This document shows positions 1 through 8,684 of a stretch of 64,000 nucleotides of DNA, one piece after another (positions within the stretch are counted from its first letter, which is position 1; each line of letters starts with the position of its first letter). The DNA comes from Streptomyces cacaoi (lineage in GTDB: Bacteria > Actinomycetota > Actinomycetes > Streptomycetales > Streptomycetaceae). The notes beneath the pieces were generated by a model. The model had not been told where the DNA came from. It saw only the letters and a list, made by a program, of their open reading frames with translations, and did not search any database. The position numbers and the translations under genes are program-made. The stretch is taken from the NCBI RefSeq assembly GCF_006539165.1, contig NZ_BJMM01000029.1:1-64000 (forward strand), in the 5' to 3' direction.

Positions 1-29
1 GGCCGGACGGCAGTGCGCGCCGTCCGGCC
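1..29. terminator. Hairpin at window edge
   Basis: An exact 11-bp inverted repeat (1-11 with 19-29) encloses a 7-nt loop. It lies 137 bp beyond the stop of the leftward acetyltransferase gene and could end that transcript or one from outside the window. The rest of 30-165 shows no supportable gene. There is no U-tract, as is usual for streptomycete terminators. Confidence 0.4.
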
Positions 30-165
30 GCCGCGCCGTGTGCTGTGCCGCCTGCTGTGCCGTGTGCTGGCCCCGGTTGCCCCGCGCCGCCCGCTTCCCG
101 CGCGCAGGCGCCCGGGAAGCGGCGGGCAGGCCACCACGAAGCGGCCCGCCCCCGCGGAGGGGCGC

Positions 166-1047
166 CTACAGAAAGGCCCCGGACGGGATGTACGGCGACG
201 GCGGCCGCATCCCGCGCACACAGACGAACCCCTCGGCACGCAGCGCGAGTCCCGCGTCGAGCCCGACGTCCACGGCCCACTGCTGTGCGGCCGTGACGTC
301 CTGGATCTCGGCGGTGACGCCCTCGTCCAGGCCGAGCAGCGCGGCCGTCAGCACCCGGGTGGCGAGCCGGCGCGAGGTGGCGGCGAGCGTCTCGACGGTG
401 CCGTCCTCGCGGAAGTAGCAGTAGCCGCTGCCGGCCAGGTCGTCCGCGACGACCAGCCGGCAGCGGCGCATCAGGAACGCGTGGTCGGGGCCGTGCGCCC
501 CGCCGCGCAGCCGCCGGTCGACGGAGTCGAGCAGATCGCGGTCGCGCGGCGTCCCCGCGACGACGGGGCCGTCCGGCGCGGGCAGCCGCGCGCGGTCGAC
601 GACGCCGCGCATCCGGATCGTCGGGTGCAGCTCGAAGCCCGCCCGCCGGTAGGAGCGCGCGGCGGCCGGGTGCCGCGAGCAGCAGATGAGGCCGCGCAGA
701 CAGCCCCGGCCGTACTCCAGCGTCCGCTGGAGCAGCGCGCCGCCCACGCCCTTGCCCTGGGCGCCGGGCAGCACGACGAGCAGCGCCAGCCCCCAGGTGC
801 CCTCGCGGATGTGCGACTGGGCGGCCCCGACGGCGTTGCCCGGCCCGTCCTCGGCGATCCAGCTCCCGGCCGGGTCGGTGCCCGCCAGGTGCCGGAACTT
901 CTCCCGGAACCGGGCCGCGCGCTCGGCGGAGGGCGGGCCCTGCGGCGGCTCGCCCTTGAGCGTGTGCGAGTCGCCGAACGAGGCCGTCGCCAGCGCGTGC
1001 ACGGTCTCCGCGTCTTCTTCGGTGTCCCTGGCGGGTCGCAGCAGCAT
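166..1047 (-). CDS. GNAT family N-acetyltransferase
   Basis: 293-residue protein with a GNAT fold in its first half. The acetyl-CoA binding signature V-V-L-P-G-A-Q-G-K-G-V-G lies near residues 91-102, followed by a helix ending in RRAGFEL, the usual beta-6/beta-7 end of GNAT enzymes. The C-terminal ~130 residues form a second part that may be a degenerate GNAT repeat or a substrate lid. The gene starts 9 bp after the nadA stop on the same strand, so it is probably co-transcribed with nadA. The substrate cannot be deduced. The ATG start fits the length of similar two-part acetyltransferases. Confidence 0.8.
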   Translation of the reverse strand: MLLRPARDTEEDAETVHALATASFGDSHTLKGEPPQGPPSAERAARFREKFRHLAGTDPAGSWIAEDGPGNAVGAAQSHIREGTWGLALLVVLPGAQGKGVGGALLQRTLEYGRGCLRGLICCSRHPAAARSYRRAGFELHPTIRMRGVVDRARLPAPDGPVVAGTPRDRDLLDSVDRRLRGGAHGPDHAFLMRRCRLVVADDLAGSGYCYFREDGTVETLAATSRRLATRVLTAALLGLDEGVTAEIQDVTAAQQWAVDVGLDAGLALRAEGFVCVRGMRPPSPYIPSGAFL

Positions 1048-1056
1048 CCGCGCAGG

Positions 1057-2235
1057 CTACGGCAGCGCCAGCATCCGCTCCAGGGCGATTTCGGCGTAGC
1101 GGGCGGTCTCCGCGTCGACCTCGATGCGGTTGACGACCTTGCCGTCGACGAGGGACTCCAGGGCCCACACCAGATGCGGCAGATCGATCCGGTTCATGGT
1201 CGAGCAGAAGCAGACCGTCCGGTCCAGGAAGACGATCTCCTTGTCCTCGGCGGCGAACCGGTCGGCCAGCCGGCGCACCAGGTTCAGCTCGGTGCCGATC
1301 GCCCACTTCGAACCGGCAGGGGCCGCCTCCAGCGCCTTGATGATGTACTCCGTCGAGCCCACCTGGTCGGCCGCCGCGACGACGTCGTACCGGCACTCGG
1401 GGTGGACGAGCACGGTGACGCCGGGGATCCGCTCGCGCACCTCCCGCACGGAGTCCAGCGAGAACCGCCCGTGCACGGAGCAGTGCCCGCGCCAAAGGAT
1501 CATCCGGGCGTCGCGCAGCTGCCCGGCCGTGAGCCCGCCGCCCGGCTTGTGCGGGTTGTAGACGACGCAGTCCTCCCGGCTCAGGCCGAGTTCGCGTACG
1601 GCGGTGTTGCGCCCCAGGTGCTGGTCGGGCAGGAACAGCACCTTCTCGCCCTGCTGGAAGGCCCACTCCAGCGCGCGCCGGGCGTTGGAGGAGGTGCAGA
1701 TGGTGCCGCCGTGCCGGCCGGTGAACGCCTTGATGTCGGCCGAGGAGTTCATGTACGAGACGGGCACCGTCGTCTCCGCGATCCCGGCCTCGGTGAGCAC
1801 GTCCCAGCACTCGGCGACCTGTTCGGCGGCCGCCATGTCGGCCATGGAGCAGCCGGCGGCCAGATCCGGCAGGACGACCTGCTGGCTGTCGGCGGTGAGG
1901 ATGTCGGCGGACTCGGCCATGAAGTGCACGCCGCAGAAGACGATGTACTCCGCACCGGGCCGGGCCGCCGCCTCCCGGGCGAGCTTGAAGGAGTCCCCGG
2001 TCACGTCGGCGAACTCGATGACCTCGTCGCGCTGGTAGTGGTGCCCCAGCACGAAGACGCGCTCGCCCAGCTTCTCCTTGGCGGCGCGGGCGCGGGCGAC
2101 GAGGCCGGGGTCGGAGGGAGCGGGCAGATCGCCGGGGCACTCGACTCCGCGTTCGCTCCGGGGGTCGGCCTCGCGGCCGAGCAGAAGCAGCGCGAGCGGG
2201 GTCGGCTGCACATCCAGCGGCTGGGCGGTACTCAC
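1057..2235 (-). CDS. nadA: Quinolinate synthase A (NadA)
   Basis: Cytosolic [4Fe-4S] enzyme that condenses iminoaspartate with dihydroxyacetone phosphate to quinolinate, the NAD precursor. The 392-residue protein has the GHHYQRDEV substrate motif near 64-72, CGVHFMAE near 101, and the three expected cluster ligands Cys129 (AGCSMAD), Cys252 (GHCSVHG) and Cys344 (FCSTMN). This is the long form typical of actinobacteria and Bacillus. The GTG start at 2235 is preceded by AAAGGG. nadB and nadC are not adjacent here. A good -10 hexamer lies about 80 bp upstream. An acetyltransferase gene follows after 9 bp. Confidence 0.97.
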   Translation of the reverse strand: MSTAQPLDVQPTPLALLLLGREADPRSERGVECPGDLPAPSDPGLVARARAAKEKLGERVFVLGHHYQRDEVIEFADVTGDSFKLAREAAARPGAEYIVFCGVHFMAESADILTADSQQVVLPDLAAGCSMADMAAAEQVAECWDVLTEAGIAETTVPVSYMNSSADIKAFTGRHGGTICTSSNARRALEWAFQQGEKVLFLPDQHLGRNTAVRELGLSREDCVVYNPHKPGGGLTAGQLRDARMILWRGHCSVHGRFSLDSVREVRERIPGVTVLVHPECRYDVVAAADQVGSTEYIIKALEAAPAGSKWAIGTELNLVRRLADRFAAEDKEIVFLDRTVCFCSTMNRIDLPHLVWALESLVDGKVVNRIEVDAETARYAEIALERMLALP

Positions 2236-2316
2236 GGGACCAACCCTTTCTGTAGCGGTAGCGAGGGCGGGTGCGCGGAGATTCCGGGCTCCCTTCTCGT
2301 CTAACTGACGCTATGT

Positions 2317-2322
2317 ATCATA
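2317..2322 (-). promoter_or_regulatory. Possible nadA -10 element
   Basis: Read on the minus strand this is TATGAT, a near-consensus -10 hexamer in an A+T-rich patch that stands out in very G+C-rich DNA. It lies about 80 bp upstream of the nadA GTG. A convincing -35 was not found, so the assignment is tentative. The 253-bp gap between nadA and erpA must serve both divergent genes. Confidence 0.35.
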
Positions 2323-2488
2323 CCGGCTTCACGTCACCTTGACGATGCCCATTGCGTCGATGTGACGCATTCCCAGCCGCTGAAGCGGTGTGCGAGCATG
2401 AAGTAGCCACTCCTGGAATGAATCCGGGAAGCCGTCGGTTGTCGCTGACGGCAAGAGAGCAATCCGTACGAACCCGGGAGAGAAGCAG

Positions 2489-2842
2489 ATGTCCGTTTCG
2501 GACGAGACCGCTGTGAGCGAGGGCATCATCCTGTCCGACGCCGCCACCGCGAAGGTCAAGAGCCTGCTGGAGCAGGAGGGCCGCGACGACCTGGCGCTGC
2601 GCGTCGCCGTCCAGCCGGGCGGCTGCTCGGGCCTGCGGTACCAGCTCTTCTTCGACGAGCGCTCGCTCGACGGCGATGTGGTCAAGGACTTCGACGGCGT
2701 CAAGGTCGTCACCGACCGGATGAGCGCCCCCTACCTCGGCGGCGCCTCCATCGACTTCGTCGACACCATCGAGAAGCAGGGCTTCACGATCGACAACCCG
2801 AACGCCACCGGCTCCTGTGCCTGCGGCGACTCCTTCAACTGA
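2489..2842 (+). CDS. erpA: A-type iron-sulfur carrier (ErpA/IscA-like)
   Basis: 117-residue HesB/IscA-family protein that delivers Fe-S clusters to apo-enzymes. The three conserved cysteines are present: Cys46 in the PGGCSGLRY motif and Cys110/Cys112 in the C-terminal SCACGDSF. It is divergent from nadA, whose product needs a [4Fe-4S] cluster, and close to a cysteine desulfurase, which fits Fe-S assembly. Start is the ATG after GAGAGAAGCAG. The remembered mycobacterial neighbourhood also places such a protein near adoK and ctaC. The choice between ErpA and IscA naming is by context only. Confidence 0.93.
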   Translation: MSVSDETAVSEGIILSDAATAKVKSLLEQEGRDDLALRVAVQPGGCSGLRYQLFFDERSLDGDVVKDFDGVKVVTDRMSAPYLGGASIDFVDTIEKQGFTIDNPNATGSCACGDSFN

Positions 2843-2893
2843 CCCGGGTGCGCCCGGTCCTGCCGCGTACGGGCGGCGGGAGCGTCAGAGCAT

Positions 2894-2942
2894 GACGAGG
2901 GCGGCGGACTCCCCCCCCCCACGGGAGCCCGCCGCCCTCGTC
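2894..2942. terminator. Bidirectional terminator hairpin
   Basis: A perfect 14-bp stem (2894-2907 with 2929-2942) plus an inner CTCCC/GGGAG pairing lies between the convergent erpA and the downstream leftward gene. The loop carries a run of ten C residues. It should terminate both transcripts. Confidence 0.8.
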
Positions 2943-2983
2943 TCGTTCCCGTCCTCCCCGGCCCGCGGCGCGGGCCGGGCGTC

Positions 2984-4534
2984 TCACTTGCGCGGCAGCC
3001 GGTCACCGTCGCGCTGGTCGACGACCTTGCGGCCGCCCAGCGCCTTCTCCAGCTCCACCTTCGCGGTCTGCCGCTTCGCGATCTTCACACAGACCCGGCC
3101 GCCGTCCTTGTCCTTCGGCTCGGCCGTGACCCGCACCTTCACCGAGGAGCCGGACTCGTCGGCCTTCGCGTGGTACGTCGAGCACACCCCGCCCCAGAAG
3201 TGCAGCGTGAGCGTGCGCCCGTCCGCCGAGTACGCCTCGACCGCCTGCGGCCCGGACTGCCGGCCCCCGGCGCCCACATCGCCCTTCGGCGGCGCACCGG
3301 GCGCCGAGTGGCCGGGCGGCTGCGAACCGGGCTGCTCCCCGGGTGCCGTGCCCGAGCCGTCGCCCCGGGGCGCGGCCAGGAACTTCGGCTCCACCGCGGG
3401 ATGTGTCACCTGGGAGTCCCCACCGCCGCCCGGCCGCTGCACCTGGTAGATCCAGGCCGGCACCAGCACCGGCTTGCCCTTCGAACGCTCCAGCGACAGC
3501 CCGAACGTGGCGTCGCTCACCTCCGCCGGGCCGGTGCGGCCGTCGCCGTCGCCGCGGCTCCCGTCACCGCCCTTGCCGTCGCTCCCCGGGTCCGGCTCCG
3601 CGGTCGCTTTGTCGACCTTCGCGGCCGTGTCCCCGGCAGCCGGGCCACCGGCCGTCTGCGGTGCCGGGCCGCCGCCCCCGTCCACGCGCATGCCACCGCC
3701 CTGCGACCGGCTCGCCGTGTTCAGCCGGTCCAGCGTCGCGCTCGCGCTCAGCACCGGATACGCGGCACCCTTCGCCGTCTCGCTCCAACTGCCCTGCGCC
3801 CGCGTGATGTTCCCGTCCGGGCCGACGACGAAGCTGCTGTCCCAGCCGTGCGTGGGCAGCCCCGCCACCTTCGGTGTGACCGTGACCGTGCGGGTGCCGC
3901 CGACCGTCGCTCCGGCCTTCAGCCCGGCGTCCTTCATGCCCAGCGTCTCCAGGACGGGACGCACCGCGTCCTTCGCCTTCCCGGCGGAGACCGGCTCGCC
4001 GTCCGGCGCCGGATCGCCCCCGTCCCCGGCCGTCAGCGGCACATCCGTACCGTCGACGTACGCCCACGCGCCGCCGGCCGAGCCGCGGTCGGCGGTCAGC
4101 CTCGGGCTCTTGTCCGACCCGCCGGAGACCGACCAGCGCCCCTTCTCCTTGCGCACGGCGCCCTCCACCTTCAGGGCCTTCGCCAGCCGCGCCACCTCGT
4201 CCTTGCGCACGTCGTGCCCCACCCGGTGCACCGCGGCCCGCTCCGGCCCGTCCGGCAGCGAGCCGGTGGCCCGGTAGCGGCGCGGGCCCTCCGCGTCGCC
4301 GGGGGCGCTCGCGCTGCCGTCACCGGCGCGGGCGGCGGCGCCGTCCAGGGTCAGCTTCGGGGGCCGGCTGCCGGAGCCCGCGCCGTCGTCGTCCGACGAG
4401 CCCGTCGCGGCCCAGTACGCACCGCCGCCGCCCGCCACCAGGACGGCGGCCGCCACGGCGACGACGGGCAGCTGACGCCGGCCGCGCCGGGGCACGGGCC
4501 GGTCCTCGGAATCGGGGGACTGGTCTGTACTCAC
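2984..4534 (-). CDS. Unrecognised membrane-anchored extracytoplasmic protein
   Basis: 516 residues from the GTG at 4534, chosen because AAGGAG sits 6 bp upstream; an ATG at 4570 would add 12 residues but lacks a ribosome site. Residues about 18-40 are Arg-rich then hydrophobic (LPVVAVAAAVLVAGGGGAYW), a non-cleaved signal anchor, so most of the protein is outside the membrane. The remainder is Gly/Asp/Lys-rich, with an ordered-looking 80-250 segment and a C-terminal region of alternating beta-like stretches after a Pro/Gly linker near 400-430. I do not recognise a family. It is convergent with erpA and divergent from the AdoK-like kinase. Confidence 0.75.
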   Translation of the reverse strand: MSTDQSPDSEDRPVPRRGRRQLPVVAVAAAVLVAGGGGAYWAATGSSDDDGAGSGSRPPKLTLDGAAARAGDGSASAPGDAEGPRRYRATGSLPDGPERAAVHRVGHDVRKDEVARLAKALKVEGAVRKEKGRWSVSGGSDKSPRLTADRGSAGGAWAYVDGTDVPLTAGDGGDPAPDGEPVSAGKAKDAVRPVLETLGMKDAGLKAGATVGGTRTVTVTPKVAGLPTHGWDSSFVVGPDGNITRAQGSWSETAKGAAYPVLSASATLDRLNTASRSQGGGMRVDGGGGPAPQTAGGPAAGDTAAKVDKATAEPDPGSDGKGGDGSRGDGDGRTGPAEVSDATFGLSLERSKGKPVLVPAWIYQVQRPGGGGDSQVTHPAVEPKFLAAPRGDGSGTAPGEQPGSQPPGHSAPGAPPKGDVGAGGRQSGPQAVEAYSADGRTLTLHFWGGVCSTYHAKADESGSSVKVRVTAEPKDKDGGRVCVKIAKRQTAKVELEKALGGRKVVDQRDGDRLPRK

Positions 4535-4903
4535 CGGATACTCCTTCGGCTCCGCGTCCAAGAGGTCCATCCCCCACGGGGGGAACGGCAGTTGGACGGT
4601 GCGGGCAAGCGGGCGGTTCCCTTCCGTTCCGCAACAGGGTCCGGGCGCCGCCGCCGGCCCCGGCCCCGCTGCCGTCCGGGGCGCCGGACGACCGGACCGC
4701 GGACTCGTGTTCGCTACCGAAAAGCCTGGTTTTTCTTGCGGGAACCCCGTGCGAGCCCCGGCGACCTGCCCCGGAAAGCCCTGGAATGCGACGGTTCCGT
4801 CCTGTTCGGGTCCGCGCCCCCAGCGGGTAGCGTTACTGGGGCCTCGCCCGTTCGCAGTTGCGGACGGGCGGTATCCCGTTGTCTCTCAGGAGCAGATTTC
4901 GTC
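4535..4903. other. Non-coding divergent region, 369 bp
   Basis: Separates the leftward membrane-anchored protein gene from the rightward kinase gene. It is less G+C-extreme around 4725-4745. Two related tracts, GAAAAGCCTGG near 4719 and GAAAGCCCTGG near 4773, form an imperfect direct repeat that could be a regulator site. No convincing -35/-10 pair or small gene was found. Confidence 0.4.
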
Positions 4904-5878
4904 GTGCGTATCGCAGTGAGCGGTTCCATCGCAAACGACCACCTGATGACCTTCCCGGGGCGCTTCTCCGACCAGCTGGTCGCCGACCAGCTGCACACGG
5001 TCTCGCTCTCCTTCCTCGTCGACACCCTCGACATCCGCCGCGGCGGCGTCGGGGCGAACATCGCGTTCGGCATGGGTCAGCTCGGAGCCCGGCCGATCCT
5101 GGTCGGCGCGGCAGGGGAGGACTTCGAGGAGTACCGCGTCTGGCTCGAACGCCACGGCGTGGACACGGAGTCGGTCCGCATCTCCGAACACCTGCACACC
5201 GCCCGCTTCACCTGCACAACGGACGCGGACCACAACCAGATCGGCTCCTTCTACACGGGTGCCATGAGCGAGGCGCGGCTCATCGAGATCCAGCACGTCG
5301 TCGACCGCGTCGGCCCGCTGGACCTGCTGGTGATCAGCGCCGACGACCCCGAGGGGATGATCCGCCACACCGAGGAGTGCCGCACCCGCGGCATCCCCTT
5401 CGCGGCGGACTACTCGCAGCAGATCGCACGCATGGACGGCGAGGGCATCCGCGAGCTGACCGAGGGCGCCACCTACCTGTTCTCGAACGAGTACGAGAAG
5501 GAGCTCATCGAGAGCAAGACCGGCTGGAGCGACGAGGAGGTCCTCCAGAAGGTCGGCACCCGCGTCACCACGCTCGGCAAGCGCGGCGCCCGGATCGACC
5601 GCGCCGGCCACGACCCCATCCACGTCGACTGCCCGGAGGAGCGCACCAAGGCCGAACCGACCGGCGTCGGCGACGCCTTCCGCGCCGGCTTCCTCTCCGG
5701 CCTCAGCTGGGGCGTCGGCCTGGAGCGCGCCGCGCAGACCGGCTGCATGCTGGCGACCCTCGTCATCGAGACCGTCGGCACCCAGGAGTACGAGCTGGCC
5801 CGGGTTCATTTCCTGGAGCGCTTCACCAAGGCGTACGGCCACGACGCCGCCGCCGAGATCCGCCCCCACCTGCCCTGA
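4904..5878 (+). CDS. adoK: PfkB-family kinase, adenosine kinase AdoK-like
   Basis: 324-residue ribokinase-fold enzyme expected to phosphorylate adenosine with ATP in purine salvage. Visible are the N-terminal VSGSIANDHLM strand, the GG motif RRGGVGANIAFG at 46-56, HTARFTCTTD at 98-107 and the C-terminal signature TGVGDAFRAGF with catalytic Asp257. From memory, the sequence closely matches Mycobacterium tuberculosis Rv2202c (AdoK), which also lies near ctaC. The GTG at 4904 is preceded by AGGAG at 4888-4892 and gives the family length; the longer open frame upstream is an artefact of G+C bias. Substrate is inferred from similarity, so another nucleoside or sugar remains possible. Confidence 0.88.
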   Translation: MRIAVSGSIANDHLMTFPGRFSDQLVADQLHTVSLSFLVDTLDIRRGGVGANIAFGMGQLGARPILVGAAGEDFEEYRVWLERHGVDTESVRISEHLHTARFTCTTDADHNQIGSFYTGAMSEARLIEIQHVVDRVGPLDLLVISADDPEGMIRHTEECRTRGIPFAADYSQQIARMDGEGIRELTEGATYLFSNEYEKELIESKTGWSDEEVLQKVGTRVTTLGKRGARIDRAGHDPIHVDCPEERTKAEPTGVGDAFRAGFLSGLSWGVGLERAAQTGCMLATLVIETVGTQEYELARVHFLERFTKAYGHDAAAEIRPHLP

Positions 5879-5895
5879 CCCGCGGCGAGCGTTCC

Positions 5896-5927
5896 GGTGC
5901 CGGGCGGACGAGGCTCCGCCCGGCACC
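5896..5927. terminator. Terminator between adoK and desulfurase gene
   Basis: 13-bp perfect inverted repeat (5896-5908 with 5915-5927) with a 6-nt loop, located between two convergent genes 18 bp after the adoK stop. Confidence 0.75.
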
Positions 5928-5934
5928 CGGCCCC

Positions 5935-7425
5935 TCAGGCCCCGGCCACCCGGCGCACCCGGTAGGACTCCCCGTCCCTGCCCTCGAACGTGTTTCCGGT
6001 CATCTCGCACCAGGCGGGAATGTCCAGCGCGGCGGCCTCGTCGTCCGCCAGCACCGTGACGACACCGCCCTCCGGCAGCCGCCCGACCACCTTCGCCAGC
6101 TCGATCACCGGCACCGGGCACCGCTTGCCCCGCGCGTCCACGGTCACCTCGCCCCCGGCCGCGCCGCCCGTGCCGCCCCCGCCGCCGAGGGTCATCCCGC
6201 CGCCCGCTGCGCCCCCGGCGTCCGCCCGCACCCCGGGCACCCGGCCGCGCACCGAGGCGACCGCCTCCGGCAGCCGCTGGAGGAACCGCTCGACGTCCGC
6301 CTCCTCGGTCCCCGGCGGCAGCGACACCCGCACATTGCCCTCGGACAGGACACCCATCGCACGCAGCACATGGCTCGGCGTCAGCGTGCTGGACGTGCAC
6401 GACGACCCGGACGAGACGGAGAACCCGGCCGCGTCCAGCGCGTGCAGCAGCGCCTCCCCGTCGACATAGAGACAGGAGAAGGTCACCAGATGCGGCAGCC
6501 GCCGCTCCGGATCACCCACCACCTCGGCGTCCGGCACCAGCTCCGGCACCCGCGCCCGGATCAGCGCCGTCAGCTCCCGCAGCCGCGCCGTCTCGGCGTC
6601 GGCCTCGGCCCGTACGGCCCGCAGCGAGGCGGCGGCCGCCACGATGCCCGGAATGTTCTCGAAGCCCGGAGCCCGGCCCGACTCCCGCTCGTCCACCGGC
6701 CCCTGCGGCGCGAACCGTGTCCCCTTCCGGACCACGAGCAGCCCCACGCCACCCGGCCCGCCCCATTTGTGCGCACTCCCGGCCAGCAGCGACCAGCTGC
6801 CCGGCACCGGCCCCCACGGCAGCGACTGCGCCGCGTCCACCAGCAGCGGAACCCCGGCCTCCGCACACGCGTCCGCCACCTCCTCGACGGGCTGGACGGT
6901 GCCCACCTCGTGATTGGCCGACTGCAAACAGGCCAGCCCGGCCGCACCACCTGCGGCGGCCCCGGCGCCCTCGGCGCCCCCGGTGGCCCCGGCGCCCCCG
7001 GCACCCGTGCTCCCCGCCCCCACCGCCTCGGCGAACTCCCGCGGATCGACCCGCCCGGCCCGGTCCACGCCCACCTGCCGGACGGACCCGCCGATCCGCT
7101 CGTGCGCCTCCGCCGCGTGCAGCACGGCCGAGTGTTCGACGGCCGCGACGACCAGCCGGCGGCCCACCCGGCGCCGCCCCGCCAGCGCCCCCGCCACCCC
7201 GGAGTGCAGCGCATGGGTACCCGAAGGAGTGAAGTGCAGCTCGTCGGGCCGGCAGCCCACCGCCTCGGCGGCGCTCTCCCGCGCGGCGTCCAGCAGCATC
7301 CGCGCGCGGCGCCCCTCCCGGTGCGGCCGGCCCGGATCGGCCCACCCCTCGTCCAGCGCGGCCAGCAACGCCTGCCGTGCGACGGGATGGAGAGGCAGAG
7401 AAGAAGCGGCATCGAAGTAGGACAC
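5935..7425 (-). CDS. Cysteine desulfurase fused to TusA sulfur carrier
   Basis: 496 residues. Residues 1-395 are a class V PLP-dependent cysteine desulfurase: the PLP lysine is Lys220 in GSAHKWGGP and the persulfide cysteine is Cys343 in SSGSSCTSS. A Gly-rich linker (402-425) joins a TusA domain (about 426-496) whose CPVP motif holds acceptor Cys436. The enzyme would strip sulfur from cysteine and pass it directly to its own carrier for Fe-S, molybdopterin or thio-modification pathways. Residues 138-163 are a Gly/Ala low-complexity insert not expected in the fold. Convergent with adoK; divergent from ctaC. Confidence 0.93.
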   Translation of the reverse strand: MSYFDAASSLPLHPVARQALLAALDEGWADPGRPHREGRRARMLLDAARESAAEAVGCRPDELHFTPSGTHALHSGVAGALAGRRRVGRRLVVAAVEHSAVLHAAEAHERIGGSVRQVGVDRAGRVDPREFAEAVGAGSTGAGGAGATGGAEGAGAAAGGAAGLACLQSANHEVGTVQPVEEVADACAEAGVPLLVDAAQSLPWGPVPGSWSLLAGSAHKWGGPGGVGLLVVRKGTRFAPQGPVDERESGRAPGFENIPGIVAAAASLRAVRAEADAETARLRELTALIRARVPELVPDAEVVGDPERRLPHLVTFSCLYVDGEALLHALDAAGFSVSSGSSCTSSTLTPSHVLRAMGVLSEGNVRVSLPPGTEEADVERFLQRLPEAVASVRGRVPGVRADAGGAAGGGMTLGGGGGTGGAAGGEVTVDARGKRCPVPVIELAKVVGRLPEGGVVTVLADDEAAALDIPAWCEMTGNTFEGRDGESYRVRRVAGA

Positions 7426-7533
7426 GCCGGAACGCTACCCGCGCGGCCCCCCGGGAGCGCCCCGACGGGCCACCCGAAGCGCCCCGCGGAGGCATCCGCC
7501 GGGGCGTCAGATGCGCGATGCCGAGGCGCACTC

Positions 7534-7548
7534 CACCCCAATGGGGTG
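7534..7548. promoter_or_regulatory. Palindrome upstream of ctaC
   Basis: CACCCC-AAT-GGGGTG, a perfect 6+3+6 palindrome in the 287-bp gap between the leftward desulfurase gene and ctaC, 165 bp before the ctaC start. Size and position suit a dimeric regulator serving either gene. A TAGGGT -10-like hexamer lies at 7599-7604. Confidence 0.35.
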
Positions 7549-7712
7549 CGACGCGGCGCGTTACGCCCCCTCCCCGCGCGACCCCAAATGGCGTCGGCTA
7601 GGGTTTGGTCCGCATAAACATCCAAACCCCTGCCCGCGCCAGGGCCGGCGCCCGACCACGTAAGAGGGCCGCGCCCGAACCGACGCGGGCGAGACTCTCG
7701 GGAAGGCGCTAC

Positions 7713-8684
7713 GTGAGTCCCAACGGCTCCGACCGCTCGTCGCGGCGCCCGATGCGGCGGAAGCTGCAGCAGGCGCTGGCCGCGGGCCTGGTCCTGGCGA
7801 CCGCGACCGGTTGCACATCAAAGGACTTCCCCCGCCTCGGAATGCCCACCCCGGTAACGGACGAGGCGCCGCGGATCCTCTCCCTGTGGCAGGGCTCCTG
7901 GGTGGCCGCCCTCGCCGTGGGCGTGTTGGTCTGGGGCCTGATCATCTGGAGCGTCATCTTCCACCGGCGCTCCAGGACCAAGATCGAGGTCCCGCGGCAG
8001 ACCCGGTACAACATGCCCATCGAGGCGCTCTACACGGTCGTCCCCATCATCATCATCGCGGTGCTGTTCTACTTCACCGCGCGGGACGAGACCAAGCTCA
8101 TGGCGACCTCGAAGAAGCCCACCCATGTCGTCAACGTCGTCGGTTACCAGTGGAGCTGGGGCTTCAACTACATCGAGGACGTCGACGGCGACCCCAAGAC
8201 CGACGCCAAGTCCACCGGCACCCAGGGCAATCTCTCGGCCATCCCCGACCGGATGGCGAAGGGCTTCCCCGAGGGCGCCGAGGGCGTGCACGAGGTCGGT
8301 ACCCCCGGTGAGCGGAATCCGCAGAACAACAACCCGGGCCCGACCCTGTGGCTGCCGAAGGGCGAGAAGGTCCAGTTCATCCTGACCTCTCGTGACGTCA
8401 TCCACTCGTTCTGGGTTCTGCCGTTCCTGATGAAGCAGGACGTCATCCCGGGCCATGTCAACCGCTTCGAGGTGACCCCCAACAAGGAGGGCACCTTCAG
8501 GGGCAAGTGTGCCGAGCTGTGCGGCGTCGACCACTCCCGGATGCTCTTCAACGTGAAGGTCGTCTCCCCGGAGCGCTACCAGAAGCACCTGGAGGACCTG
8601 GCGAAGAAGGACCAGACCGGCTACATCCCGGCGGGTACCGCCTCTACGGGCGGCGCCAAGAATGCGGAGACGAATAACCCGTGA
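7713..8684 (+). CDS. ctaC: Cytochrome c oxidase subunit II
   Basis: 323-residue lipoprotein subunit of the aa3-type oxidase, which accepts electrons from cytochrome c into the dinuclear CuA centre. From the GTG at 7713 (GGAAGG at 7701-7706) the N-terminus is basic, then hydrophobic, ending in the lipobox ATGC near residue 37. Two transmembrane helices follow (about 60-82 and 104-122), then an extracytoplasmic cupredoxin domain with VIHSFWVLPF and the CuA site CAELCGVDHSRM. It overlaps ctaD by the GTGA arrangement. The open frame extends upstream but would place charged sequence before the signal peptide. Confidence 0.97.
   Translation: MSPNGSDRSSRRPMRRKLQQALAAGLVLATATGCTSKDFPRLGMPTPVTDEAPRILSLWQGSWVAALAVGVLVWGLIIWSVIFHRRSRTKIEVPRQTRYNMPIEALYTVVPIIIIAVLFYFTARDETKLMATSKKPTHVVNVVGYQWSWGFNYIEDVDGDPKTDAKSTGTQGNLSAIPDRMAKGFPEGAEGVHEVGTPGERNPQNNNPGPTLWLPKGEKVQFILTSRDVIHSFWVLPFLMKQDVIPGHVNRFEVTPNKEGTFRGKCAELCGVDHSRMLFNVKVVSPERYQKHLEDLAKKDQTGYIPAGTASTGGAKNAETNNP

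Noticed and set aside
13..2304. 763-codon rightward open frame across nadA and the acetyltransferase
   Set aside because: It is antisense to two clear protein families and is open only because of G+C codon bias; the translation is Arg/Gly/Ala-rich with no domain.
3170..4903. N-terminal extension of the AdoK-like kinase by 578 codons
   Set aside because: The extension is antisense to the membrane-anchored protein gene; GTG 4904 has AGGAG and gives the family length.
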